From Chitinophagaceae bacterium UBA2467 (GTDB lineage: Bacteria; Bacteroidota; Bacteroidia; Chitinophagales; Chitinophagaceae), in assembly GCA_002342205.1 (NCBI GenBank), contig DDPN01000106.1:1-7670 (forward strand): a stretch of 7,670 nt of DNA. The letters are read 5' to 3'. This document shows positions 1 through 5,716 of the stretch, in pieces (position 1 is the stretch's first letter; each line of letters opens with the position of its first letter). The position numbers and the translations under genes are program-made. The notes under the pieces are model-generated. The model had not been told where the DNA came from. It was given only the letters and a program-made list of their open reading frames with translations, and did no database searches.

Positions 1-348
1 TTGAGCACCAATTTCAATATCCTGGGAACTAAATAATTGTTGGCACGCTTCAATAGACTTTTTCATAAGTATTTTGCCTATGCCTTGTCTTCGTACTGAT
101 GCAGCAGTAACCACTCTTCCAATAGAACAGTTTTCGTATGCTAAACCGGGAGGTAATAAGCGGGTATAAGCGACTAGCTTTTCATTATTCCATCCACAAA
201 GATGGTAGGATGAATAATCTTTATCATCCATATCTGGAAATACGCAGTTTTGCTCCACTACAAAAATGGCTGAACGAAGTTTTAATAGTTCGTATAAATC
301 GGAGTTCGTTAACTCCGAAAATTCTTGTAATGTCCAACGGATTTCCAT
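1..348 (-). CDS. elaA: ElaA-family GNAT N-acetyltransferase, 3' end cut off by the window
   Basis: Reading leftward from an ATG at 348, the frame stays open for 116 codons to the window edge. The product begins MEIRWTLQEFSELTNSDLYE and contains LLKLRSAIFVVEQNC, a near-match to the N-terminal signature of E. coli ElaA (LLQLRCAVFVVEQNC). It continues with HLCGWNNEKLVAYTRLLPPG and the GNAT acetyl-CoA pyrophosphate loop region, IGRVVTAASVRRQGIGKILM (about residues 76-95; the R-R-Q-G-I-G run is motif A). ElaA is about 150 residues, so roughly 35-40 C-terminal residues lie outside. GNAT proteins transfer acetyl from acetyl-CoA to an amine; the acceptor of ElaA is not established, so the substrate is unknown. 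The start is fixed by the good N-terminal match. Its A is also the last base of the rpe stop codon (TAATG), which suggests translational coupling. Family assignment is firm; orthology is likely. Confidence 0.88.
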   Translation of the reverse strand, partial: MEIRWTLQEFSELTNSDLYELLKLRSAIFVVEQNCVFPDMDDKDYSSYHLCGWNNEKLVAYTRLLPPGLAYENCSIGRVVTAASVRRQGIGKILMKKSIEACQQLFSSQDIEIGAQ

Positions 349-1007
349 TAGGCAGAGGAAGAAATTCTCTTGAGCGAAGCGATGGTGGCAAGAGGATCAG
401 TAGATTTAAAAACAGTATTTCCTGCAACCAGAACATCTGCGCCGGCTTCTATAATAGATGGTGCATTTTCAAGCGTAACTCCGCCGTCTACTTCAATTAA
501 TGTAACCGCTCCGGCTAAATCAATCATCCTTCTTAGTTCGGTAATTTTTCGAAGTGTTGCCGGAATAAATTTTTGTCCACCAAAACCTGGGTTCACGCTC
601 ATCAGGCATACTAAATCAATCTCTTTAATCAAGGGTTCTAACACGGAAACGGGTGTATGTGGGTTGACGGCAACGCCCGCTTTCATTCCCAGTTCTTTTA
701 TTTCCTGTAAAGTTCTGTGTAAATGAATACAGGCTTCTACATGTACGGTCAAAATATCAGCACCCGCTTCTTTGAAAGCAGTAAGATAGCGCTCAGGTTT
801 TTCAATCATTAAGTGAACATCACATGTTTTGGTAGTTGCTTTTCTGAAAAAAGAGATTAGCATGGGGCCAAAACTGATGTTAGGCACAAAGTTTCCATCC
901 ATCACATCCAGATGGTACCAATCAGCTTCGCTTTTGTTAAGCAAGTCGCAATCTGCCTGTAGTTGTAAAAAATTTGCAGAGAGAAGTGAGGGGGCAATTA
1001 TTGGCAT
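348..1007 (-). CDS. rpe: ribulose-phosphate 3-epimerase
   Basis: Encodes 219 residues, the usual length for Rpe, a cytosolic (beta/alpha)8-barrel enzyme that interconverts ribulose 5-phosphate and xylulose 5-phosphate in the pentose phosphate pathway. From the ATG at 1007 it begins MPIIAPSLLSANF, the family's standard N-terminus. The metal and acid-base residues are all present: His32 and Asp34 in WYHLDVMDGNFVPNISFG, His65 in CDVHLMIEKPERY and Asp174 in LIEVDGGV. The phosphate- and substrate-binding segment MSVNPGFGGQKF is at about 136-147. A TTG at 1034 would add nine residues (MKNDYYLAP) but would overlap the upstream lipoprotein gene by 11 bases, so I prefer the ATG, which leaves a 16-nt gap. 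No Shine-Dalgarno is visible, as is normal in Bacteroidota. It is the middle gene of a leftward operon, and its stop TAA shares a base with the elaA start. Confidence 0.97.
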   Translation of the reverse strand: MPIIAPSLLSANFLQLQADCDLLNKSEADWYHLDVMDGNFVPNISFGPMLISFFRKATTKTCDVHLMIEKPERYLTAFKEAGADILTVHVEACIHLHRTLQEIKELGMKAGVAVNPHTPVSVLEPLIKEIDLVCLMSVNPGFGGQKFIPATLRKITELRRMIDLAGAVTLIEVDGGVTLENAPSIIEAGADVLVAGNTVFKSTDPLATIASLKRISSSA

Positions 1008-1023
1008 AGGTGCAAGATAGTAA

Positions 1024-1602
1024 TCATTTTTCAAGCCGTTGCAACCCTTGCCGTGCTTCTACAATAGTGCTATCCAAGGAAAGGGCTAATCTATAATGAT
1101 AAATGGCAATTTCTTTTTTGTGTTGGGCCTCCGCTACTTTCCCAATCCAATAATGACCAGGAGCGTAAGTGGGAGCGATATCTCTTAAAAGCTCTAGCTC
1201 TTTTTTAGCTTCATCACTCCTTTTTAAGGCAAGTAGTAAGGCTGCTTTTTCAATATAAGCTTCCAGAAAATTATAGTCGGTAACAATTGTCTTATCAAAA
1301 AACCCAATTGATCGGGCCGTGTCTCCTTTTTCGGCATAATAGATACCCAGATAGTAATAAGGAGAGGCGCCGGTTTGGGAATCCCCATTTTTAAGCAACG
1401 AGTCACATAGTGGTAAAAGACGTTCATCGCCTTTTTCTGCCCAGCTCAGCGCCCGATCGTAAATGTTTGTAAATGAAGGACCCACGCTGGTAGTATCTTC
1501 TGTTGTTACCTGTAATTCAGGTTGCTGATTTGTGTTGTTGCAACTGGAAAGCAAAGCCACCCATAAAATGCCTCCAATAAAAGGAGCAATTCTGATAAAC
1601 AT
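1024..1602 (-). CDS. TPR-repeat lipoprotein
   Basis: Encodes 192 residues. The N-terminus MFIRIAPFIGGILWVALLSSC is a lipoprotein signal peptide with lipobox LSSC (lipidated Cys21). It is followed by an acidic, Thr/Gln-rich linker without a clear fold (about 22-42). The rest is helical and reads as tetratricopeptide repeats at about 79-112 (YYYLGIYYAEKGDTARSIGFFDKTI), 113-146 (EAYIEKAALLLALKRSDEAKKELELL) and 147-180 (GHYWIGKVAEAQHKKEIAIYHYRLAL), probably with a degenerate repeat before them at 45-75. TPR arrays bind other proteins, so a membrane-anchored scaffold or adaptor is the reasonable inference; no specific partner is indicated. The gene is first in the operon with rpe and elaA and is preceded by a TAnnTTTG element about 40 nt upstream. 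I do not recognise a named family. Confidence 0.9.
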   Translation of the reverse strand: MFIRIAPFIGGILWVALLSSCNNTNQQPELQVTTEDTTSVGPSFTNIYDRALSWAEKGDERLLPLCDSLLKNGDSQTGASPYYYLGIYYAEKGDTARSIGFFDKTIVTDYNFLEAYIEKAALLLALKRSDEAKKELELLRDIAPTYAPGHYWIGKVAEAQHKKEIAIYHYRLALSLDSTIVEARQGLQRLEK

Positions 1603-1642
1603 GAAAATAGTTTTACAATCAATTGACTTTACATCCGCAAAG

Positions 1643-1650
1643 CAAAGATA
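1643..1650 (-). promoter_or_regulatory. predicted -7 element for the TPR lipoprotein-rpe-elaA operon
   Basis: On the minus strand this reads TATCTTTG followed by C, an exact match to the Bacteroidota -7 consensus TAnnTTTG. The lipoprotein ATG lies 40 nt downstream. A weak T-rich -33 candidate (TTTT, 1671-1668) is 17 nt upstream; there is no clean TTG. It overlaps the plus-strand -7 element by two bases. Confidence 0.6.
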
Positions 1651-1656
1651 ACTTTG
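1649..1656 (+). promoter_or_regulatory. predicted -7 element for the PD40 gene
   Basis: TAACTTTG matches TAnnTTTG. A TTG at 1623-1625 lies 23 nt upstream, at the long end of the -33/-7 spacing known for Bacteroidota. The ATG at 1677 is 20 nt downstream, implying a very short leader. The position also argues that the PD40 protein does not start at the upstream TTG (1623), which would lie before the transcription start. Confidence 0.6.
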
Positions 1657-1676
1657 CGCTCTTCATTAAAACTAAT

Positions 1677-2777
1677 ATGAACTACATCAAATTCCACCAA
1701 CACCCTGTTAAAGTTCTTGTGTGTTTTATTTGGGTTTTCCTAAATCAGCCTTTCCTCTTTGGTCAATCAACAGATTCATTGCGCTATCCGGAAGAATCAC
1801 ATTTACGAAACATTCGTCAATTGACATTTGGGGGAGACAATGCGGAAGCCTATTGGAGTTACGATGGAAAATCGTTGGTATTTCAGCGCACCGCTGTTAA
1901 AGATGGAATTCCTTGTGACCAAATTTTTATAGGAAAAGTGCCAACTTCTCCCGATGAGAAATTTGAATATCGATTAATCAGCACGGGCCAAGGCCGAACT
2001 ACTTGTGCTTTTTTTACAAAAGACAACAAGCATATCATCTATGCTTCTACACATCTGGCAAGCAAAGAATGTCCTCCTGTTCCGGATCGTGCACAGTATG
2101 GAAATAAATATATCTGGCCATTGTACAGGGGCTATGACATTTTTATGGCTGATCTCACCGGTAAAATTGTAAAGCAACTAACGAACTCGGCGTATTATGA
2201 TGCAGAAGCTACTCTTTCTCCAGATGGGAAAAAAATGATTTATACCAGCACCAAAGATGGAGACATTGAGCTTTATATCATGGATTTAAAAACCGGAAAC
2301 GAAAAAAGAATCACGCATACGCTTGGTTATGACGGGGGCGCCTGGTTTAGTCCAGATGGAACTAAAATTATTTGGAGAGCTTCTCGACCCACCACGGAAG
2401 AGTCTATCAAAGAATATAAAGAGTTATTAGCAGCAGATTTGGTTGCTCCCACCAATATGGAAGTATGGGTAGCTAATGCCGATGGTTCTAATGCTCATCA
2501 AGTAACAAATTATGGGCAGGCCAACTGGGCTCCCAGTTTCATGCCTGATAGTAAGCGAATCATTTTTGCCTCTAATCATGAATACAAAAGAGGGTTTCCT
2601 TTTAATCTCTACACCATAAATGAAGACGGAACTAATCTTCAAAAGGTCAGTCGGGATAAAGGCTTTGATGCTTTTCCTATGTTCAGCCCAGATGGAAAAA
2701 AAATTGTTTTTGCGAGTAATCGTAACAACGGTGGTACCCGGGACACAAATGTCTTTATTGCCGACTGGGTAGAGTAA
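1677..2777 (+). CDS. secreted PD40/TolB-like beta-propeller protein
   Basis: Encodes 366 residues from the ATG at 1677. Its N-terminus, MNYIKFHQHPVKVLVCFIWV followed by FLNQPFLFGQ, is a Sec signal peptide with probable cleavage after Gln30, a common pattern in Bacteroidota. An in-frame TTG at 1623 would bury this signal and precede the predicted promoter, so I reject it. The mature protein is built of PD40 (WD40-like, TolB C-domain type) blades, each with an S-P-D-G-K-x-hydrophobic motif: about residues 61 (SYDGKSLVF), 114 (TKDNKHIIY), 181 (SPDGKKMIY), 225 (SPDGTKIIW), 289 (MPDSKRIIF) and 337 (SPDGKKIVF). That makes about six blades, with no fused catalytic domain. Such propellers bind proteins or ligands in the periplasm or at the surface; no enzymatic residues are evident and the partner is unknown. 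It is monocistronic or weakly linked to the next gene (38-bp gap with its own promoter-like element). Confidence 0.88.
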   Translation: MNYIKFHQHPVKVLVCFIWVFLNQPFLFGQSTDSLRYPEESHLRNIRQLTFGGDNAEAYWSYDGKSLVFQRTAVKDGIPCDQIFIGKVPTSPDEKFEYRLISTGQGRTTCAFFTKDNKHIIYASTHLASKECPPVPDRAQYGNKYIWPLYRGYDIFMADLTGKIVKQLTNSAYYDAEATLSPDGKKMIYTSTKDGDIELYIMDLKTGNEKRITHTLGYDGGAWFSPDGTKIIWRASRPTTEESIKEYKELLAADLVAPTNMEVWVANADGSNAHQVTNYGQANWAPSFMPDSKRIIFASNHEYKRGFPFNLYTINEDGTNLQKVSRDKGFDAFPMFSPDGKKIVFASNRNNGGTRDTNVFIADWVE

Positions 2778-2788
2778 GAAAGGGTCCT

Positions 2789-2796
2789 TACATTTG
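2789..2796 (+). promoter_or_regulatory. possible -7 element before the membrane protein-hmgA pair
   Basis: TACATTTG matches TAnnTTTG and ends 19 nt before the ATG at 2816, the same geometry as the PD40 and infA elements. No convincing -33 TTG at 17-23 nt is present, so this is a tentative call. Confidence 0.4.
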
Positions 2797-2811
2797 TTTA
2801 TCAAAACAAAT
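2792..2811. repeat. 8-bp perfect inverted repeat just before the membrane protein start
   Basis: ATTTGTTT (2792-2799) and AAACAAAT (2804-2811) are perfect complements around an ATCA centre. It overlaps the predicted -7 element and ends 4 nt before the ATG. It is all A/T except one C-G pair, with no following T run, so it is not a convincing terminator. It could be an operator or a weak hairpin over the translation start. Confidence 0.6.
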
Positions 2812-2815
2812 ACCT

Positions 2816-3250
2816 ATGGAAACCGGATTGCTCCATTTACATAACTTACTTCGTTGGGTTGTACTGTTACTATTATTGCTAGGCCTTTTTCAGGCCTATG
2901 CTAAAAAAGAATCAATTCGTCAATCTAGTTTATGGTTGATGATTGCTTCACATACAATGTTGCTAATTGGGCTCTACCAGACCATTGCAGGACGATTTGG
3001 TTGGCTCTCTCTCCAGTTGCCTGAGGGAACCTCGGTCATGAAAGACAAATTCTATCGCTTTTTTCTTATTGAGCATCCCGTATTGATGATTACTTCAATT
3101 GTGTTGATTACAATAGCCAGAGGAAAGGCAAAGGCTTTAAATTTTCGCTCCGTAACCTGGTTGTTGCTTATTGCATTGCTACTAATTCTTGCGGGCATTC
3201 CATGGCCAGGAAGGGCTGATATTGGAAGACCGCTTTTTCCTGGTGCTTAA
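2816..3250 (+). CDS. small four-helix membrane protein of unknown function
   Basis: Encodes 144 residues, METGLLHLHNLLRWVVLL onward, with four hydrophobic segments at about 11-29, 38-58, 85-101 and 111-130. Positive charges cluster in the loops at 30-36 and 102-111. Four histidines sit at or near the membrane: His7 and His9 before helix 1, His46 inside helix 2 and His87 at the start of helix 3 (IEHPVLM). The C-terminus ends IPWPGRADIGRPLFPG. Helical bundles with membrane histidines can bind haem, and I recall relatives in Bacteroidota sometimes labelled cytochrome b, but the sequence alone does not prove haem binding. It lies 15 bp upstream of hmgA on the same strand and is probably co-transcribed. 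The start is supported by the immediate amphipathic segment and the promoter-like element upstream. Confidence 0.85.
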   Translation: METGLLHLHNLLRWVVLLLLLLGLFQAYAKKESIRQSSLWLMIASHTMLLIGLYQTIAGRFGWLSLQLPEGTSVMKDKFYRFFLIEHPVLMITSIVLITIARGKAKALNFRSVTWLLLIALLLILAGIPWPGRADIGRPLFPGA

Positions 3251-3265
3251 TCTAACTCAAGCTGT

Positions 3266-4423
3266 ATGCCACATTATCATAAGCTAGGCGCTATTCCCCA
3301 TAAAAGACACACGCAATTCAGAAAGCCTGATGGTTCTTTGTATAGCGAACAACTTTTTTCAACGGAAGGGTTTAGTGATGATTATTCGCTGCTTTATCAT
3401 TGCCACCCACCTACACAGATTATTAAAACAGAACCTCAGCAAGATGTGTCTCCACAAATCGCTGAGGAAAAGATGCTGAAGCACCGCAGCTTTGAAGGAT
3501 TTAATATAAAGCCGGCTGCAGATTATTTAGAGAGTCGGGTTCCGGTTCTTGTCAATAATGATTGTCACATTGTACTGGCTGCGCCTCAGCAGAGTATGAC
3601 TTCCTATTTCTACAAGAATGCTGACGCTGATGAATTGATTTTTGTGCATGAAGGAACGGGTAAAGTAATTACACAATACGGTCAATTGCCATTTTCATAC
3701 GGCGACTATATTATTCTTCCACGCGGAACGATTTATCAAATTCATTTTGATACACCTGCTAATCGTCTTTTTATTGTGGAGTCATTTACTCCATTGCGTT
3801 ATCCAAAACGCTACATGAGTAAGTACGGACAATTAATGGAGCATTCACCTTATTGTGAAAGAGATATTCGTCCGCCGCAGGATTTATTGACCTATGATGA
3901 AAAAGGAGATTTCCTGATTCGTGCTAAGAAAAAGGGAGTCTTATATGGGCTTCATTATGGAACTCATCCTTTTGATGTGGTTGGATGGGACGGTTGCTGT
4001 TATCCTTACATTTTTTCTATCCACGACTTTGAGCCCATCACGGGTCGGGTACATCTGCCTCCGCCAACTCACCAAACCTTTGAGACAAACAGTTTTGTGG
4101 TTTGCTCTTTTGTTCCCCGCTTATATGATTATCATCCATTAGCTATTCCTGCTCCATATAATCACAGCAACATTGATAGTGACGAAGTCATTTACTATGT
4201 GGATGGCGATTTTATGAGTCGTAAACGTGTAACCAGAGGGATGATCACGCTTCACCCTGCAGGAATTCCTCACGGTCCTCACCCTGGAGCTGTTGAAAAG
4301 AGCATTGGGGCCAAAGAAACTAAGGAATTGGCGGTCATGGTGGACACCTTTCGCCCCCTCATGTTAACTAAGCAGGCCTTAGGCATTGAAAATCAAGACT
4401 ATGTGATGAGCTGGGCCGAGTAA
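3266..4423 (+). CDS. hmgA: homogentisate 1,2-dioxygenase, short Bacteroidota form
   Basis: Encodes 385 residues, about 50-60 fewer than human or Pseudomonas HGD. The family opens the homogentisate ring with O2 to give maleylacetoacetate in cytosolic tyrosine and phenylalanine breakdown. Supporting matches are MPHYHKLGAIPHKRHTQFRK at the start, the HPFDVVGWDGCCYPYIF block (about 234-250, human SPFDVVAWHGNYTPYKY) and PYNHSNIDSDE followed by IPHGP. His300 and His336 correspond to the human iron ligands His335 and His371, with identical 36-residue spacing. The carboxylate ligand is Glu307 or Asp306. His263 is a plausible counterpart of active-site His292. Two cupin halves are visible: DADELIFVHEG (120-130, no iron histidine) and DSDEVIYYVDG (304-314). 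No other tyrosine-catabolism gene lies within the window. A homolog with a shifted substrate preference is possible. Confidence 0.86.
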   Translation: MPHYHKLGAIPHKRHTQFRKPDGSLYSEQLFSTEGFSDDYSLLYHCHPPTQIIKTEPQQDVSPQIAEEKMLKHRSFEGFNIKPAADYLESRVPVLVNNDCHIVLAAPQQSMTSYFYKNADADELIFVHEGTGKVITQYGQLPFSYGDYIILPRGTIYQIHFDTPANRLFIVESFTPLRYPKRYMSKYGQLMEHSPYCERDIRPPQDLLTYDEKGDFLIRAKKKGVLYGLHYGTHPFDVVGWDGCCYPYIFSIHDFEPITGRVHLPPPTHQTFETNSFVVCSFVPRLYDYHPLAIPAPYNHSNIDSDEVIYYVDGDFMSRKRVTRGMITLHPAGIPHGPHPGAVEKSIGAKETKELAVMVDTFRPLMLTKQALGIENQDYVMSWAE

Positions 4424-4429
4424 TCTCGG
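4416..4429 (+). terminator. weak hairpin spanning the hmgA stop codon
   Basis: CCGAG-TAAT-CTCGG is a perfect 5-bp stem whose loop contains the stop codon. A T-rich stretch (4449-4456) follows only about 19 nt later, and the 10-base palindrome TAAAATTTTA (4436-4445) lies between. This is not a canonical intrinsic terminator; it may mark the hmgA 3' end. Confidence 0.3.
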
Positions 4430-4456
4430 AGTAGCTAAAATTTTACGGTTTTTCTT

Positions 4457-4474
4457 CGTTATTCACTGATAACG
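4457..4474. repeat. operator-like palindrome in the infA promoter spacer
   Basis: CGTTAT-TCACTG-ATAACG is a perfect 6-bp inverted repeat ending 3 bp before the predicted -7 box of the infA operon. It is not followed by T residues. Its place between the -33 and -7 regions would suit a repressor site, but chance is a real alternative. Confidence 0.45.
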
Positions 4475-4477
4475 ACC

Positions 4478-4485
4478 TATCTTTG
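4478..4485 (+). promoter_or_regulatory. predicted -7 element of the infA-rpmJ-alpha operon
   Basis: TATCTTTG, followed by CACCCC, is a full match to TAnnTTTG and ends 16 nt before the infA ATG, giving a leader of perhaps ten bases. The best -33 candidate is TTCG at 4455-4458, 19 nt upstream, a one-base departure from TTTG. This is the best promoter call in the window and makes the ribosomal cluster independent of hmgA. Confidence 0.65.
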
Positions 4486-4501
4486 CACCCCTTAAAATCG
4501 T

Positions 4502-4720
4502 ATGTCGAAACAACCGCTGATCAAGCAGGATGGAGTCATTTTAGAAGCATTGTCAAATGCAATGTTCAGAGTTAAACTCGAAAATGGCCATGAAATCCTC
4601 GCAACGATCTCTGGTAAAATGCGAATGAACTACATCCGTATTTTACCTGGCGATAAGGTTGGTGTGGAACTTTCTCCATATGATTTAACCAGGGGACGGA
4701 TCAATTTCCGTTATAAATAA
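4502..4720 (+). CDS. infA: translation initiation factor IF-1
   Basis: Encodes 72 residues, exactly the family length. IF-1 is a single OB-fold protein that occupies the ribosomal A site during initiation and cooperates with IF-2 and IF-3. The sequence [20 protein letters not shown] is followed by [20 protein letters not shown] (about 21-40) and [20 protein letters not shown] (about 42-61), then [11 protein letters not shown], aligning end to end with E. coli IF-1. The start follows a short leader behind a TAnnTTTG promoter, with no Shine-Dalgarno. It is the first gene of the ribosomal cluster here, 20 bp ahead of rpmJ. Confidence 0.98.
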   Translation: MSKQPLIKQDGVILEALSNAMFRVKLENGHEILATISGKMRMNYIRILPGDKVGVELSPYDLTRGRINFRYK

Positions 4721-4740
4721 GACAGACAAACTAATTATCG

Positions 4741-4857
4741 ATGAAAGTAAGAGCCTCCATCAAAAAGCGCAGCGCGGACTGTAAGATTGTTCGTCGCAAG
4801 GGCAAGTTGTACATCATCAACAAAAAAAATCCTCGTTATAAGCAACGTCAGGGTTAA
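4741..4857 (+). CDS. rpmJ: 50S ribosomal protein L36 (bL36), zinc-free type
   Basis: Encodes 38 residues: [20 protein letters not shown] at the start and a C-terminus ending NPRYKQRQG. This is the full family length, with the invariant MKVRAS start and KQRQG end. L36 is a small 23S rRNA-binding protein of the large subunit. The classic zinc ribbon uses Cys11, Cys14, Cys27 and His33. Here these positions are Ser11, Cys14, Asn27 and Tyr33, so only one ligand remains and zinc binding is not expected. It lies between infA (20 bp) and rpsM (37 bp) as in most bacteria. The only upstream candidate start is this ATG, and the family N-terminus confirms it. Confidence 0.98.
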   Translation: MKVRASIKKRSADCKIVRRKGKLYIINKKNPRYKQRQG

Positions 4858-4894
4858 TCTAATTAAGCAAACCAATCAATAACAATAATCAGCT

Positions 4895-5275
4895 ATGGCT
4901 CGTATCGCCGGTGTCGACTTACCAAAAAACAAGAGAGGAGAAATTGGACTGACCTATATCTATGGAATCGGTCCTGCTACGGCTCGTTACATCCTCGACA
5001 AAAACAATATTGATTATAATAAAAAGGTCAATGAGTGGAACGATGATGAACTGAACGGGATTCGTTCGGTAATCACCGAGGAGTTAAAGGTAGAAGGACA
5101 GTTACGTTCTGAAGTACAAATGAGCATCAAGCGTTTATTGGATATCGCTTGTTACCGTGGTCTTCGTCATCGTAAAGGTCTTCCTGTTCGTGGACAACGT
5201 ACTAAAACAAATAGCCGTACACGTAAAGGAAAGCGTAAGACCGTTGCGGGTAAGAAGAAGGCTCCTAAGAAATAA
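4895..5275 (+). CDS. rpsM: 30S ribosomal protein S13 (uS13)
   Basis: Encodes 126 residues, close to the usual 118-126. It begins [20 protein letters not shown] and has the helix-hairpin-helix segment [14 protein letters not shown] (about 21-34). The signature [20 protein letters not shown] spans about 86-105, followed by a Lys/Arg-rich tail (106-126) that reaches the P-site tRNA region. S13 sits in the small-subunit head and forms bridges to the large subunit. The 37-bp gap after rpmJ is A-rich and too short for an E. coli-style S4 pseudoknot target, so that regulatory site is either absent or elsewhere. Confidence 0.98.
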   Translation: MARIAGVDLPKNKRGEIGLTYIYGIGPATARYILDKNNIDYNKKVNEWNDDELNGIRSVITEELKVEGQLRSEVQMSIKRLLDIACYRGLRHRKGLPVRGQRTKTNSRTRKGKRKTVAGKKKAPKK

Positions 5276-5305
5276 TTAATTTAATCGACTACCTCAAGTA
5301 AGAAA

Positions 5306-5716
5306 ATGGCAAAAGCACAACAACAGCAGCCCAGCGCGAAAGCAGCTGCCAAAAAAAGAGTGGTAAAAGTAGATGCTTACGGAGATGCACACATTTCCGC
5401 CACATTCAATAATATCATTGTGAGTCTGACCAATAAAACAGGTCAGGTTATTTCATGGAGCAGCGCCGGTAAAATGGGTTTCCGCGGTTCTAAGAAAAAT
5501 ACTCCTTACGCTGCGCAGATGGCTGCTGCAGATGCTGCAAAAACAGCATTTGATGCAGGTTTGAAGCGTGTTGATGTATATGTGAAAGGTCCAGGTTCTG
5601 GTCGTGAGAGTGCCATTCGTTCCCTTTCTCAAAGTGGAATTGAAGTGGTGATGATCAAGGATGTAACTCCCATTCCACACAATGGTTGCCGTCCTCCAAA
5701 GAAGAGAAGAGTATAA
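5306..5716 (+). CDS. rpsK: 30S ribosomal protein S11 (uS11)
   Basis: Encodes 136 residues, slightly longer than E. coli S11 (129) because of a Gln/Ala/Lys-rich N-terminal extension ([18 protein letters not shown]). The core includes [20 protein letters not shown] (26-45), [20 protein letters not shown] (52-71), the glycine-rich [12 protein letters not shown] (94-105) and the C-terminal [19 protein letters not shown]. Asn126-Gly127 in PHNG corresponds to the site that becomes isoaspartate in E. coli S11. The protein binds 16S rRNA in the platform near the E site. It is 30 bp downstream of rpsM, and the A-rich sequence before the ATG stands in for a Shine-Dalgarno. Confidence 0.98.
   Translation: MAKAQQQQPSAKAAAKKRVVKVDAYGDAHISATFNNIIVSLTNKTGQVISWSSAGKMGFRGSKKNTPYAAQMAAADAAKTAFDAGLKRVDVYVKGPGSGRESAIRSLSQSGIEVVMIKDVTPIPHNGCRPPKKRRV

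Larger units (their letters stand above)
1642..1657. repeat. palindrome at the centre of the divergent intergenic region
   Basis: GCAAAG-ATAA-CTTTGC is a perfect 6-bp inverted repeat with a 4-base centre. An alternative register pairs CGCAAAG (1636-1642) with CTTTGCG (1652-1658), 7 bp with a 9-base spacer. It embeds the -7 elements of both divergent promoters, so it may be only the consequence of two overlapping TAnnTTTG boxes, or it may also be an operator. Confidence 0.75.

Noticed and set aside
138..726. Plus-strand open frames at 138-500 and 370-726 opposite elaA and rpe.
   Set aside because: Their products lack family resemblance, and the opposite strand carries clearly conserved rpe and elaA motifs throughout.
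1008..1034. A TTG-initiated extension of rpe by nine residues.
   Set aside because: It would overlap the preceding gene, and the family N-terminus starts at the ATG at 1007.
1623..1676. A TTG-initiated extension of the PD40 protein by 18 residues.
   Set aside because: It would bury the signal peptide and lie across the predicted promoter; the ATG at 1677 gives a standard signal sequence.
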